Shown here piece after piece: positions 13,543 through 27,727 of a stretch of 64,000 nucleotides of DNA (positions are counted from its first letter, which is position 1; each line of letters begins with the position of its first letter). Below the pieces are notes generated by a model. It did no database searches. It was not told where the DNA came from and worked only from the letters and a program-made list of their open reading frames with translations. The position numbers and the translations under genes are program-made. The stretch lies in assembly GCA_022605955.1 (NCBI GenBank), contig JAKCOZ010000059.1:1178001-1242000 (forward strand), given 5' to 3'. The stretch comes from Rallus limicola (Eukaryota > Chordata > Aves > Gruiformes > Rallidae).

Positions 13543-16500
13543 CACTTGACTATGGCTCGTTACACAACAGCCACAGCAGATGGCTGCGAATAGAGGTTAC
13601 AGTCTTATGTAAGGAGTTGTGAATCGCGCTCTCCCACTGGCGAGCCCGCTCTGCCATGAGCAAGGGGTTCATCTCGGTGCTTGAATGAGAGGCGGTGCAG
13701 CACGTTCACTAAACAAGCACCTTCTGAAGTGATGAGCCTCTGAAACTTCTCCTATGCCCTCCTCTTACAAACATGTTATGATTTCCTAAGTCTGCTGTTG
13801 GCCATCCTGTGTCTGGAAAGCCATAAGTATAAATATAGCTTGAAGTATATGTTCTGTGACACTCTGAAAGCATCTAATTTAGCCTGTTGTTCTGAATAAC
13901 TTTTCGAACTTGCATACTTTTCATACTGACGGTATGCTGCTACTGTCAATGTCGGTCTCTGTCTTTCAGAAGGGCTTCTCTGATTTTGGCTGGATGGACA
14001 AAGTGCTATCAGTCATTTGACTTGTCAGATCACACTTGCAGGCCTTCTAACAAGAAAATTCAGCAGCGCAGTAGTCATAGCTCTTCATGCTCAGAGAGAA
14101 AAGTATAAGCAAAGATGGGTCATCACGAGATGACATGTAGGAAAATTGCACAAAACTTGACAGTGGTTTACCTGAAAAGCATTCATTTTGTCAGGTTCTG
14201 TCTTTATAAATTAGCTGCTCAGTTGTCCAAACAGCATTTCATTTTAGCCATACCATTTCATTTTATCTCAGTGATTTAGTCACACTGTTGTCATTAAATG
14301 CCTCAGGATTGGTTAAGATGGCATGGTATAGGTTTCATAAAGTTGTCATAGTCTGTTGCAGGAGCTAGTAAGAACACATGGAGAAAAGAGATGGATTTCT
14401 CTTACTGGCAACTACTCATACCTTTGAATGTATCAGCCTGTGCTAAATCTAAGTCTGAAGTGGATGTTGTCTTTTTCTATGAGTGGTTCTGTAATTCCAG
14501 CAAAAAATGCAGCAGTGTGTACACAGACAAATCAAAAAGTTGTGGGGTGCCTGGTAATCTGATCTGTCCTGTCTGCAGTACAGTTGTATGGCTGTAAGTA
14601 ATAAACAGCAGGAAGCTGCAGGTTCTTACAGGCACAAAGCTCAAGATCATCCAACATACGCTAACAATCTTGAGAGTAAAAACATAGAGACGTATATGTG
14701 AGAGCTAAAGCTTCCTCCACGACAATTTCTGCTGAATGTGCTGATCATCTTCCCCAAAGGAATACTTTGTAAGAGTCTCTGTGTTCTTAACTGCTCTTCA
14801 CTCTTAACACAAAGTCCATGCTCCACTACAAGGATGCTTATTAAGGCAATTATTGTTCTTAGACATTTCACTTCACATGGAACATCTATCAGTGTTGATT
14901 CAGCTCATTTGAACAATCTCTGCTTATGAAGGAAAAACTGGAGTGTGTCGTTCAATATTAATGTAATAACTGCTTTGTGGTGATATGAAGACCAGGTGCT
15001 TTGGGTGTACTGTGTGTATATAGATATATTCATAGGATAATGGCAATCTTACTGAAAACATGAGTGGTCAGTATTACTATGACTTTGATTGCCACATCAA
15101 GGTAATTGTTTTCTTCTAAGAGAAGTGATAAGACTCCTGGAGGCATTTCCAGGTTCATTCTTCAGGCTTTCCATAGCAATCATATTTGGCAAAAGGAAAC
15201 CATTTCAGTTAAATTTTTACTCTGTGAACTCTAAATTTATGAAACAATCTCTGTATCAGAAAAATCAAATGGTAAAATCTTCGTCTCATTGAAACTGGTT
15301 AGTGTTTTATTAATTAATTTCATTGTCCTAGTGTGACTTCTATTCGATTTATGAAATATATTGTACTATTTTGATAGAAAATTTTGTATTGACCATTGCA
15401 GGGTTGAAATTGCCAACCATGAGGTTATGTATTCATTTTGTTTATTGATAAATTTCATTGAGAAAATAGTTTCTTACAAGATAAACCAGATCAGTGTTGT
15501 CCCGGGAGCAAACCAAAGAACAGATTTTAACAGTCAGTTCTTTATGAGGTTGTTTATATTGAGAGTATCTGATTCACTCCCAACTCTTCAAGGGAGCACT
15601 GTGCTCCTTGTGCTCCTGGCTCTTGCTGCATGTACCAGCTTGCTGCAGAGAAAAAGTTCCGTTGTTTGCTGCCATTAGAAGTCACAGGTTAAGAAGGGAC
15701 CTAAGAAACAGAAAGCTTCTGGTTACTTCCATAAATAGCCTGAGTAACAGCTTTAACGGTCTAGCTCTGAATAGCAGCCCTATGAAGCAAAAGAGTATTG
15801 ACCCACTGAATGACCGAATATAATCTCCAACCTCTGCCTGTCCTTGCCCACTTGGTTCTTGTAAGTAGTTCTGCTCTTTGATCTTATTTCTGTTGTCCCA
15901 AACGATTTTAGCATCTCAGCTGCATTTCCATCACCAAAAGGAAAAGATTTGAGTACATATTCTGCCGTTTTAAGATAGCAGTTCTCTCTTGGCCCACTTA
16001 CTTTCATTTCCTACTCTCGTTTCATCTTTATTTTCCCTCTTACCTTCTATTCTGACATACCTACTATATTTCTTTCCCTGCTTTGAAGGGTATTTCTCCT
16101 TCAGTATCTGAATTACATTTCTATTGGTGACTCTTCACTCTCTGCTACCACTCAAATGTTTGCCATGTCCTTTTGCTGTGATTTCTTCCCACATTGCCAC
16201 TGCACGTGGCCTTTGTTCCCTTTCTGAAACCAAGGTTTGACTCCTTGCTCTGCTTGACCCATTTCCCATCTTCCAGGTGAATGCCTAGATCACACATTGC
16301 CTTTCACATGCTCTCTGGTCTGCCTCATTTAGGTTTCTCTTTTTCCCTTACATATTAGGTTTGCTTTTGCCACGTAATGGGATAAAAAATACAATTCTCC
16401 ATTTCATTTAGTGTCCGAAATGTTCTTTACATGTTTACAGTGAACAGATGTCCACATTCCATTTTGTTTCCAAGGAAATTATCTATGAAGATACAGAAAG

Positions 16501-18762
16501 AGGTTAATACCTGATGCTTATCAGGAGAAAATATCCACTGTGTGGGTTGTTTGTGAAAGGCTGTGTCTAAATTTAATCTGGTTTGTTGTAGTTTTTTTAA
16601 ATAAAAATGACTTATTCTTGAAAAAAGGTGGTATTTTCAGCACTGAAGCTTTTTATGTGCTTTGACAGTACTTTTATCAAGAAAGCTTTTTCAGGTTGAG
16701 AAGAAACAAGCTCTGATACAGAGAAGAGGCCCCATATTAGCAGAGAACAGAGTATTTGTCCATAACAGGAGAAATAGAGATTCAAGTTCTTCTTGTTCTT
16801 GACCTGAATTTTCTGTCTTCCAGATGAATGTCTAGATCACACCATAGAAAAGAGAGTGGGTCAGTGTCTTGTCTTATTTCTTTTCTGGAAGACTAAGTTT
16901 TTTCTGCTATACCCCAGCTAGCTCTAGCGATAAATGGGTAGAATTGAAATCTCTGGTGTAGTAAAATGTGAATGATTGCAACATTGCCCTACCCTGGAGA
17001 GAGCACAAGACAAAATTTTGCTTTAATTCTCATTTAAGTTACAGAAAGTGTTGGAATGTACAACATTTATGATATTGACTTAGCTCTTTTTCCTGCACAA
17101 ACCTATACTGTTGCATGCTGTTTCTTGGGAGAACTACTCATGGGAAAGATAAGTACATTTGAAGTATCCAGATGAGTTATTTGCATTAATCTGTGGTTTA
17201 CCACACAAAATTGCTGTTTTCTTGATGTTGAGATGATCTGCCATAATTTAATTACCTGTATTTAATGAGTCCTCCTGAAAAGACTTTATGTGAAGCTGAA
17301 CAGCTCCAGCATAGGAGCCTGGCTCCTGCTGGTGGAGGAGCTCCCCCTGAACAGCTCTGTCTGCAGCTGACAGACAGTTCAGTACACTGATGGGCATGGA
17401 ATGTAATTTTGAAGGAGCTTGTTGGTCTGTAGGTAGTAACAGTTGCAACTGTAAACATGTACATATGTGTATATTACTAGGTATAAACAAAAAGTAACTT
17501 TGTTGTAAAAGCTTTTAGTCTCAAAGTTTTTAGAAGCACTTTTTGGTTAGGTTTTGTTCAGCATTCAGTAAGTATTCAACAGTTTAAATGCTTTAGAAGC
17601 CTTAAAATGCTATATCTGCACTTTTAAAGATGACTTGCTTCAGAAGAAAGTTGCAAAACTTGGCTAAGCCATATGAGTAGATGTCTGAACAGCTCCAACT
17701 AAAAACACTACTTATCAATGCATTCTCAGAAAATTATTATTCATTTTCTTGGCACTAGAAACATGGTAACTAAAGAAACAATTCAGAGAAACAGATTCAT
17801 TCTTGTATGTTAGTAGTGAATATCTTAATCCACTGGAAAATAGGAATATTTGGCTATTTATGTATCTGAGGCAAAGCTGATCAATATAAATCCATGGTGT
17901 CTTCTAGCTTCCAAAATAAATTATTAGACTAACCTAGAAATTTGCATGTTACAGATCAAAGATCATGTCCAGTTCTGTAATATTTTTATAAATTTTGCTG
18001 CTTCCATGTCTACTTCCATGACTGCACTCATGGTTTGGCCAATAAGGAAGTCCTTAAACCTTGGTAGTTGAAGTATTAACTGAAGTTAACTCTGGGTCAA
18101 GGACCACATGGGACAAGGAGAGCCAGCTGAACGGGCTTCATGAGATGACTCTGCTCCTGTGGTTCTTCATGTGATAGTAGGAGGGTTTGGGACCAAGATT
18201 TTACTTCCCACGGGTCTGCTGATCTTGCAGTCTGTACAGAATGGACCTGCTTTGGCAGATTAATGTAATCTTGTTTGTCTGATCAGGATAGATTTATCAA
18301 ATATGAGCATCCAGGAGAGTAGCATTTACTTTAAAAGGAAGAGTATAAATCCTTGCAAACAAAGAGGTTGCAGTTTGTATTTTAAAATAAAAACCCGTTC
18401 CTTAATATAGATCAAACATGACTTCTGTTGTCAGAGGTAAGGGTAAGACTAAGATAAAATCTATCCTTGTCAGTTTTACCGCGCACATACTGAAACATGC
18501 TACAAAACATGACAGCTCTTCTGAAGTGTCCTGTTAGATCCTGGTTGATCAATTTTATTCACCCTTCAAACTAAACAGTTACGTGACCATATATTAAATA
18601 AACAACAGGGACAATGTGTCAGGCAGTGAGCTGGTAAATGGGCAAAGGCAAATATTTTCTGGAAGACCATATTTTTTGACATCGTACATATTTCCACTGA
18701 GGGAAAATAAGGGAAATTGATGTCTCAAACTTACTATCAATCTCCTTATTTTTTATTTTCTT

Positions 18763-19279
18763 GAATCATAGAATCATAGGGATTGGAAGGGACCTCGAGA
18801 GATCATCGGGTCCAACCCCCCTGCCAAAGCAGCTCCCTAGCTCATGTTGCACAGATAGGCATCCAGATGAGTCTTGAAAATCTCCAAAGAAGATGACTCC
18901 ACCACCTCCCTGGGCAGCCTGTCCCAGGGCTCTGTCACCCTCACTGAGTAAAAGTTCTTCCACGTGTTGGTGCAGAACTTCCTGTGCTCCAACTTGCAGC
19001 CATTGCCCTTTGTCCTGTTTCCACTGACACTGAAAAGCGGCTGGCCATTTCCCCCTGCATCCCACGCTTAAGATATTTATAAACATTAATTAGGTCCCTC
19101 CTTAGTCTTCTCTTCTCAAGACTGAACAGTCCCAGCTCACTTAGCCTTTCCTCACAGGGGAGATGTTTCAGGCCCTTAATCATCTTCGTAACCCTTCTTT
19201 GGACTCTCTCCAGGAGATCCCTGTCCTTTTTATACCAGGGAGCCCAGAACTGGACACAGTACTCCAGGTGCGGCCTGAA
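18763..19279 (-). mobile_element. CR1 LINE fragment, 5'-truncated, 3' end intact
   Basis: Read on the minus strand this is the 3' part of a CR1 retrotransposon. On the + strand it begins with the 8-bp terminal repeat GAATCATA in two copies (18763-18779), the hallmark of CR1 3' ends, followed by the conserved block with GGATTGGAAGGGACCTC and CCACCTCCCTGGGCAGCCTG. It ends at about 19279 within the block reading CACCTGGAGTACTGTGTCCA on the minus strand. The open frame 18941-19183 (minus) reads through the familiar CR1-derived stretch containing [20 protein letters not shown]; it is part of the degraded element and not a host gene. The copy is truncated at its 5' side, as almost all CR1 copies are. 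Element type is confident; subfamily was not assigned. Confidence 0.95.
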
Positions 19280-20404
19280 GCAGTTGATTTTGCAGTCATC
19301 AGTAATTCTAATTTTTATTCATGTTGAGCATAGCAAGGCTTTTGTACAGTAATAGAGTTATAACATGGACTTTTTTTCCTCCAGAATTTATTTCTCAAAG
19401 AGAAAATAAAATGCTACATTAAAAAAACCAAAATAATTTTTTGACAATATCTGTCACCATGTGTGTGTCATGCAAACAGAGGAGTTTTCAGAATTTGGAC
19501 TCAGCTATGTATAAGCCAATGTTGGCTATTGAGTTTGATTTTGTAGAGAAATTTTTTCATGCTCTTAACTTGGGAAGTAGTATGGCATATTCACAACATT
19601 GTACAGCTGCTGCTTCTGTGGCTATAGCACAGCGCTACTGCGTGAGCTTGTAAGTAGAAAGTTAACAAGTTGGGCCCAGTTTGGGTAGTGATAAGGACAC
19701 TTTCATAAAGTGTCAACGATTGTAGTAGTTGCTAAATAGAAAGATGGATCTGCTTGGAGGAGATCATGACCCATTTCTGTTGGTTATCATTTTATGAGCT
19801 CTCTGTACTTTTGAAGGTACATTCAGATGAACCCGTTTCTCCCTTCAGGACTTCCCCCAACCCTGCATGAGTCAGAGACCTCATACCAGAAGATGTTGTG
19901 AAAGCAGCATAAGCTATCTGCGGTTTTTCATTACCAACCTGCAGCTGCCTGAATTACAAATAACCTTAAGTTCCCCATGCAGTTAGTAAGGGAGATGTAC
20001 TCTCCTGCTCCACTAGAAGCTAATTAGAACACGGCAAATTAGGCAAAAGTCACATTTAGATGTTATAAAGTGATATGTAGAAGGTATTACCTCTTCTGAC
20101 TGAAGTCAGAGGAAGACTCCAAGTAATAGCTACTCTATGTCTGGCTGCTTCTTAATAGAGGGAAATTGTTTGGTATCTGCTAGGGCAGATCTGTACTGAG
20201 AGCAGCTGATGCTGCTGGATCAGCAAAACATCTCAAATCCAGAGATGTTTAGCTGAACTCAGTGAGTTGGCAGCATCATGAAACTGACTGCCACAATTCA
20301 GCACATATAAAGATGAAAATATACTTCCTTTTTGTTTCTTTCTTTCCCCCTGTTAACAAAGCTGCCATAAGAGGAAAATAAGAAAGAAAAAGAAAAAAGT
20401 GTAT

Positions 20405-20432
20405 GCATGCATATATATATATATATATAAAT
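20405..20432. repeat. (AT)n microsatellite
   Basis: ATGCATGC followed by about nine AT units and an A-rich end. Simple tandem repeat, likely length-polymorphic. Confidence 0.9.
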
Positions 20433-23400
20433 TCCAGTGAATGGGATTTTTTTGATTTTTTGTTTTTTTCCACAGTGTACTTTGGAATGAGACTTGCTGA
20501 AATGAATTCCAAATGAGCCTTTGCTTGTGCAGTACAAGACTTCAAAAGTCAGCTGTTTATTTTAACTTCCCAGCTGAGTTTGTCCTAAAAGTGAAAGTTA
20601 CTGAAGAGTAGAATGAGAATGACATTTACTGAAATGAGAAAAAGACTTAAGTAAGTCTTACTTGAGAATAACTCAAGTTTAGACTAGGCAACAGGTCAGT
20701 TGAAAAGAAGATTGAACTTCCTCACCTTCCAGTCCTGATGCTCTGTGAAGTGGTTCGGAACAACTGAGCTCTTAAGACTTTTCCCATCTTGATCTTTTGT
20801 AAAAAAATGTTCCTCCTAACATCTAGTATGTATGGGCTGACATAAACCAAGCTGTTTAATAGTTCCAGCTCGTCTTAACAATGTGCGTTACTTTTGACAA
20901 CACTGTCTTTCATCAACTGTCAAGTTGCCTGTTAGAGCTGCAATCCTTAGATTTGCTCCATTAGAATTACTCCAAGGATTCTCTAGTTTGATTAATCAGA
21001 GCATCATCTGCATGATTTTCACTGGAACAGTCTGTGTTTTGCTGCTCTTCTGAGGGAAAATGTAGAATGTGTAACTTGGAATCCTTTGCTTAACTTAGGT
21101 GTGCTGAAAACCATTTAAAGTTGATTGCCAAGAGAATTTGCATAAACCTAAAATGAGGGGTAGGAAGTACACCTTCAAAATTTCTGGTACATGCCTTCTG
21201 TTCTTTGTCCTCTGAGCTTTTTCTTTTTCTCCACGGTCAGTTTCTCATAACAATACAGTGCTCTCCTTAACCCCAAATTTAGGAAGAAAAATATGGAAGT
21301 AATTCATGCCTATAATATCCTTCCATGCCTACAGATATTAAAGCTGACAAGTAGTTTGGTGAGCAGGATGGCAGATGGTCTATGTCTGAACGGAAGAAAG
21401 AGCAGCAGCAAAGGAAATAATATTGCCAAGAGTGATAGTAAAGTTTAAGAAGCAGTAAACGTAGCTGTGTGCTAAGCATTAGCTAAGAGATTCTTCAAGT
21501 TGGGAAAAATAAGAGATCAGAGAGGGAATTCATGATTACTGCCTAAGCACATCCCTTTTTTATTTTTTAATGTAAAACCTCTTACCAGCAGATTATAATA
21601 TATGTGGTAGGAATAGATAAATATTTTAGTACTAGGTGGTTGCCTAAAAAAAAAAAAGGAATACAAAATTGGAGGAATAAAAGAAAAATACTGCATTTCA
21701 AGATGAGTTTGGGTTTAATTATGTAAGACAGTGGAGCAGTAGGAGTAGAAAGCCAGAAGGAGCAGATGGATAGTTGTTCTCAAGGTGATGGATGTGAACA
21801 AACTTGGACTTCAGGTCTGCAGTGCCCTGACTGATAACACTGCCGTAGACTCATGGTCAGGATCTGGCTCTGGAGTGAAGCAAATTGCTGAAGAGAGACT
21901 TTGGGATGTTCTGAAAGATTCCTGAGTGTCTTAAACTGCTGGCTTTAAAAAGCTAGAGGAGAAAGAAAAGTTAAAATGGACATATCTGCTTTGGTCAGTG
22001 CAGTAGTAATGTTACTTTCTTGGTTTTGACCATAGCATCCCCTGATTTGTCTGCTCAGTTGTTAATGAGAACTCTATTTAGACACCTTTGAAATTTGGTA
22101 TGGGTTAAAAAATGAAGAATTCAATTCAGAGCTCTTCCTTATACCATTAGTTTTATTTCAATGGTTTTGGATGATAAAGACTGAAAAAGACTAGTATAAA
22201 GTTGTGTTTGGATTGGGACTGCTATGGTTCTGTTTTGTCCCCTTTTGTTCATGAAAAAGGGCATACACATACTTTTTTATTGTTTTCCTTTGTACTGGCT
22301 GTGGTATTTACAGCAGGAAAAAAAAAGCAAAAATTAGATCCAGAACAAGTGAAGTGACTAGGAAAGAAGCAGTGTGTGCCCAGAACATCGGTTACTGTGT
22401 GGATGAAGTGCGGCTGTTCTGTGTGCAAAGCGGGATGTGCTGAATTCCTGCCATTGCCATGCTTTTTTTCTTCTTTCTACACAAACTGATACAGTTGCTA
22501 TTTTTTTTATTGATAGCAATGCAGAAGAATGACTGTTCTTTTCTGCTTTAACACATTTGTTTGCTTAGAAAGAAATTTCTATAGTATGCTTTGTTCAAAG
22601 AGGATAGTAGTACATTATCCATGTCAAGGCAGGACTGTGAAACACATAACACATTTTTTGGAAGAAGCAGCCTGGCTGACTGGAGAATTTTATTTTGGTT
22701 TAAATTTATCTGTAAACTTGGATCAGTTGTCCAGCAGTTTGATTGACTGATGCAGCTTCTGTTTGGTATGCATCCAAATGTACTTGTTTATTGTGCGCTC
22801 CTGTTATTTATCCATAAATCTCTCAAGCCTTAGTTACTAGCAGCTGCACGACTATTTGAATGTAAAACAATGCATCTGCTATGTAAGAATGCAGAATCTC
22901 TCACACAAAAGGAAAAAGTAAAGGCAGAAAGTGCACAATTATTAGTGGAATTTCAGCACCTGTGGACATTCAATAATATTTTGTCTCCTGTATGTCTTAA
23001 TTCAATTTTTGAAATTATGCTTAGGCTCCCTGAGAATCAACTCCTTAATGCCTTTGAAACACCTGGGAGTAAATAAATCCTTGATGGAAATTTTTACATG
23101 TGGTTTTAGGGCTTGAGAGTGGTTTTCTGTGTTTCGTGTCCCAAAAGGTATTTGTATGGCATCTCTTGGTTTGACTTGATAGTAGATAGGATATTTAAGA
23201 CCAGACATTGGACTTGATAACTGGTAATGGATAGGTGAGATGGCAAGTACATTTATCTAATTCTCTTTCTAGTATCTTGCTATCAGAAGGAGAGGAACTG
23301 TTCCTGGAATGCTTTACAGATATATGCAGGGTTGTGAAGAAACAACTGACCCCAAAAACTAGACAGAATTTCCCTGGAGTATGTCCTTACATTTCCTTTG

Positions 23401-23565
23401 TGCATTGTGACTGTCCCTGAGTGTAATTGCAAATGTGACGGAGCCCAGAGCTCAACAACCTTTTGTAAAAAGTGCCACCAAGTATGTGGAGTGACAAGTT
23501 TTCAGTACTCTTATGGGAAGTCGTTGCACATACTGAATTGGTACCCAGTGTTTCATGTTTGATTT

Positions 23566-23592
23566 GGGGGGGGGGGGGGGGTGGGGGGGGGG
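23566..23592 (+). repeat. Poly-G tract (16 G, T, 10 G)
   Basis: Sixteen G at 23566-23581, one T, then ten G at 23583-23592. It satisfies the G3+ x4 criterion for a G-quadruplex on the + strand (i-motif on the minus strand). The open frames that cross it encode poly-Gly or poly-Pro and are not genes. Homopolymer length is prone to sequencing error. Confidence 0.9.
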
Positions 23593-24368
23593 TAGCTGTT
23601 TGTTTTACAAAGCCAAGCCAACATAACGTGATTTTTCTGATCATAATTCTTCCCAAGGAGATCTGCATTGTGAACAGTTATAGGACTGCCACTTGGCACG
23701 GCTGTAACTCATCTTCTTTGCAGATATAAAATGCAATCATTGAGTTCCAAGTTTTAGTGGTACGGTAGTAGGTTGATAGTTTAGTCAGTAGGGTAAGTCA
23801 GGCTGGTCAGTACGCCTGCTGAAACTCTACAGTATGGCAACACTTTTAGGATGTGTTTGTTCTGCGCTGAACACAGCTAGTCTTCTGTTTTCAGTGATAA
23901 TCACATTGAGTTTAAGCTTTTTCTGGCTTTAAACCTGCCCTTTTAAAAATAAACTAATTTTGTGCATTGCACATAGACATTCATTATTTTATGTTCTTGC
24001 TCTAAGCAAAATCCCTTTTCTCTTCTAGTTAACTCGGTGATTTTCACAAAGTTATTCTTACTATTTCATAACTTCCCTTTGCAATGTATGAGCTAGCTGA
24101 AAACCATAGTATCTCCTTAAAAGTAGAATTTGAAAACCTATTGCATCTGAATTTTATTTATATCTGTGCTTGTTTCTTGAGCTGCTGGAAGTTGTGTTGT
24201 GACACAGGATAGCCATGTTTTCTCTTCCATATATCTATTTAAAAAAAAAAATTAAAACCAAAAATTCGTAACACCAAAAAGCTGAGATAGTGACTCTTGG
24301 AGCTGAAATTTTCAGAGGCATGCTTCGTAGAACCGTAAGATCTGTCCACACTTTTTATACATATCAAT

Positions 24369-24395
24369 GTGTGTGTGTGTGTATATATATATATA
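24369..24395. repeat. (GT)n(AT)n compound microsatellite
   Basis: About seven GT units followed directly by about six AT units, then an A-run. Simple tandem repeat. Confidence 0.9.
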
Positions 24396-27300
24396 AAAAA
24401 GTTCTTTTCTCAGTGTTCTGCTGCTCTTCCAATGGCCTGCAACAATGTAGGAGCTTGATCTGGAAATAAAATGTTATATTTTTCCTCCACATAACATTGC
24501 TTTTGTGTTATTTAGGTGGCACAATAAGGATGGAAACAGTGTGCTTCCCCTGTCTAAAAATTCTGTCTTCATGAGACCTCTTTGCAATCAGTGCTGACAT
24601 GATACAAGGGAATAAGAGCAGCTTGGGTTTGGCCATCTATAGAGAGGAGGCAATTTGTAGAAGCAGCTTGTTATCTTCTGTATGGCAAAGCAGCTCACAG
24701 GCTTTTCTAGCTCGTGCATGTAAGGACAGTTAGGAGACTGCAAAATCAGTCTGATGGGTACAGTGAAGAGAATGAGGCCTGTCTGTATGCAAACGCAATG
24801 ATCCCTAATGCTGTGAAGCACTTGGATATGCGGCGTCCTGTAACTTAGATGCTTATTAGCTTCTTGCTAATTGCCATTGTCAGTATATTTAAATTACTGT
24901 GCTAGTTTTCTGACTACAGTATATGAGTTTTAATCTAGCCTTTTCTGATTTGACTGATCAATTTTCTTTTATGAAGTTTTAATTTACTCATGAGAAATTT
25001 ACTTGGTATAGGGCTGTGCAACTTTCCAAGGTTGCTTCTGCAGCGTGCTGCGTACTACACTACACTTGTCCTGTGGTTGGACGAGGAAATACCCAAGTAA
25101 TTTCCAAATGAATTAGGTCAGGTTGTGGAAGCAGTTTAGCTGCAGCAGCACAAAGCTCAGCAAAAGCCAATTAATCTGCCTGGTTCCATGAATACTGCTC
25201 TGCCTGCCCTCTCCCCAAAGAAGGAAAGCAATTTTGTCCATCTTCAACCCAGTAACTCTCATGGGTCCCTTTTTCAGCATAATTTATGTGTATTAATCAC
25301 AAAACCAGTTTTCTTCCCTCTCTGTACTTACTGCGTTATTCTAATCTGGTTTGAGTGGATGTCAAAACTAATGACAAAAGCACAAAGCTCAAGGTCAGAA
25401 AGGATCTTCTGGGTCTTGAAAACATCATCAAAAGTAAATAAGGAATACATTTGTAGTGTAACAAACTGGAAGAACTTCTATTACCATAAAATCACTTCAG
25501 GAAAAGAACTGAGTAGCTGTCTTCTATGAACTTCTCTGTTAGTTTGTTAAACTTCCTTAATGAGCTTTTTTTTCATCATGGGCTAATTAAGAAAAGTGTT
25601 CTGTTCTTTTATTGCACTTATGCTTACAGAGCTTCTTTTAATGTCCATGTTCAACATACCCTTTAGAAAATAAATTCTCTTGTTTTTCTAGTCTTCCACA
25701 AAAGTCCCTGTTCTACATTGTCTGACAGAATAGAGGCTTCATGTCTGCTTCGTATAGCAACAACAGAAACATTTATTTTTTTTTGACCCAAGGGCTTAGC
25801 CAGAACTGAAGATTCTGTGAAACTGTTAGGAAGACAAGCTGGTAATACCTGGATATATTTGATACAGTTATGCTTACCAAAAAACAAGCCAAGTCTCTTT
25901 TCTGAACAGGGCACATCAGACAAAGGGCAGTTGATAATGTCCCCAGCACTAAAGTTGCCAGAGAAATGCCTTTCCCACCACTCTTTCCGCAGCCTGTGCT
26001 CCGTGTTCCTCTGCCTTTTATGGTTCTCTGTTGATACTGTCTTGCTACTGCCTTCCCACATAACTTGACAAAACTTCACACATTGTTTGTGATTTCCTCT
26101 GGTTTGGAGGACCAGAGGTCTTTGGTTCTGTCTAATTGATCTCACTCTCTCCTTAAGTGAAGAACCAGAATACTCTCCTAACCTGTAAGTGTGCCTTTCT
26201 TATGTACCATATATCTGAGGCTAAAATAGAACACTTTATTTAATCTAGCCATTAAAAAAGCTATTAACGTCACCAATTCTTAGAGTTGTGCTCAGATGGG
26301 CAAAATATCTCCCATTTCTAAATATCTGTGTCACTGCTGATAGATTTCCTTAATCCACTTTGCACAGCTGTAGCAAATTACTTTTTTTTTTTCCCCTAAC
26401 GCATACTTTATGCTTGCAAATGCTCTTGAAAAATCACTGAGAGCTCTGTGGAAGCCGCCATTGTAGTAATTGTAAACAGTTGTATAAAATTATGCTGTCA
26501 TGCTGTCTGTTCCAATTAAACTCATAACATTTTTGTATGGGGTATACGAATCTATATAGTAAACTGGAGAGAACAGGTCCTTGGCTGTTCTATTAAAAGG
26601 CAAATTATATTTCTTCATGGCGTAACTTGAGAGAAAATATAAGCAGCTTTTTTGTAAGTTGAAAATGCTCTAAAATAGACAATTTAACAGTAAACAGTGA
26701 TCCAAAAATACTGCAAAGATTTTACCTTTCCATCACAATCACAAAAGCATCTTTTTCAGTTACATTAAAAACTACCTGAAAAATGAAGGACCAGCATGTA
26801 CAAATAGGATTAATTTAATCTGCTTGTACTAGCAAGTTATGCTGCTTGCTGCTGAGTACCTGTTGCTTTTCCTTTCTCAGTGTTCCGAGTAAGAGCGGGA
26901 CAAGATGAAGCACCAGGAGTGGTATCCATTTTCCTGGTTGGCACCTTTGCTGTTCCACTCTTTATTATGCAAGGGAGTAGTTTTGTGGCAGGGCAGAGTA
27001 TCCTGACACAGAAGCTTTTACAGATGCTTGAAGTACCACTGCCACATTTTTCTCACTAGCAAATGTAGAAAAGGGGGAAGTCACATTCATTGTGGGGTTT
27101 TTTGTAAACAAATTAACAGTAGAAGGTGGAAGGGAAGGAGCAGTGAGGGAGAAGAGAGCCTGAACAATCTGATCCTCCATCCCACGTTTCCTGTATGAAT
27201 TCATTACAAAGCACTGGATCAATTGGAATTAAAATTATTTCCACATGGAATCATTTTATTTGTCATTACCTGATTTAAGTGCAGTGCATGCTGGCACCTC

Positions 27301-27727
27301 TTAACTTCCATCACTCTGGTTTTATAATCTTTGAGGTCAGATCACATGTACTTCAAAGCATTGAATGGCCTGTGAAAAATCATCACCTTAGGTTAGGTCA
27401 CAATAGACAACAGCCTCAAATCAAATATTTTAGTTATGCCAGAGAAATTTTTTATGAAGAGGACAAATAAGTGGATTGAAGTTTGAATTCTTTGAAACTG
27501 GCTTATTGCATGTGTAACGGACTGTTCTGTGGTGCATGGGGACCCATCTTTCAGAGCTACTTGGGTAGCACCTTCAGCCAGTGTTCCATCCCTCTGTGAT
27601 GGCACACTTGGTCATCATACTCAAGTCTAGAAACACACACCAGAATGGATGACACATCCGGACTTAGTGGCACATCCTACACACCAATTATTTAGTTTCT
27701 ATACACTATTTAAAAATAAATAGTAGT

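Noticed and set aside
16269..16842. Two segments reading Glu-Cys-Leu-Asp-His after an AG, suggesting EGF-like exons
   Set aside because: Both frames meet stops or lose Cys spacing shortly afterwards; kept only as a direct repeat.
18766..19183. Overlapping minus-strand frames with [13 protein letters not shown]
   Set aside because: This peptide is a well-known by-product of the CR1 3' region and recurs at 58043-58285 and 54885-55088, so it is repeat-derived and not a host gene.
25663..26145. 160-codon open frame on the minus strand, the longest in the window
   Set aside because: No recognisable domain, signal peptide, repeat family or splice context; composition looks like random translated intron. 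Length alone is weak evidence in 128 kb of six-frame sequence.
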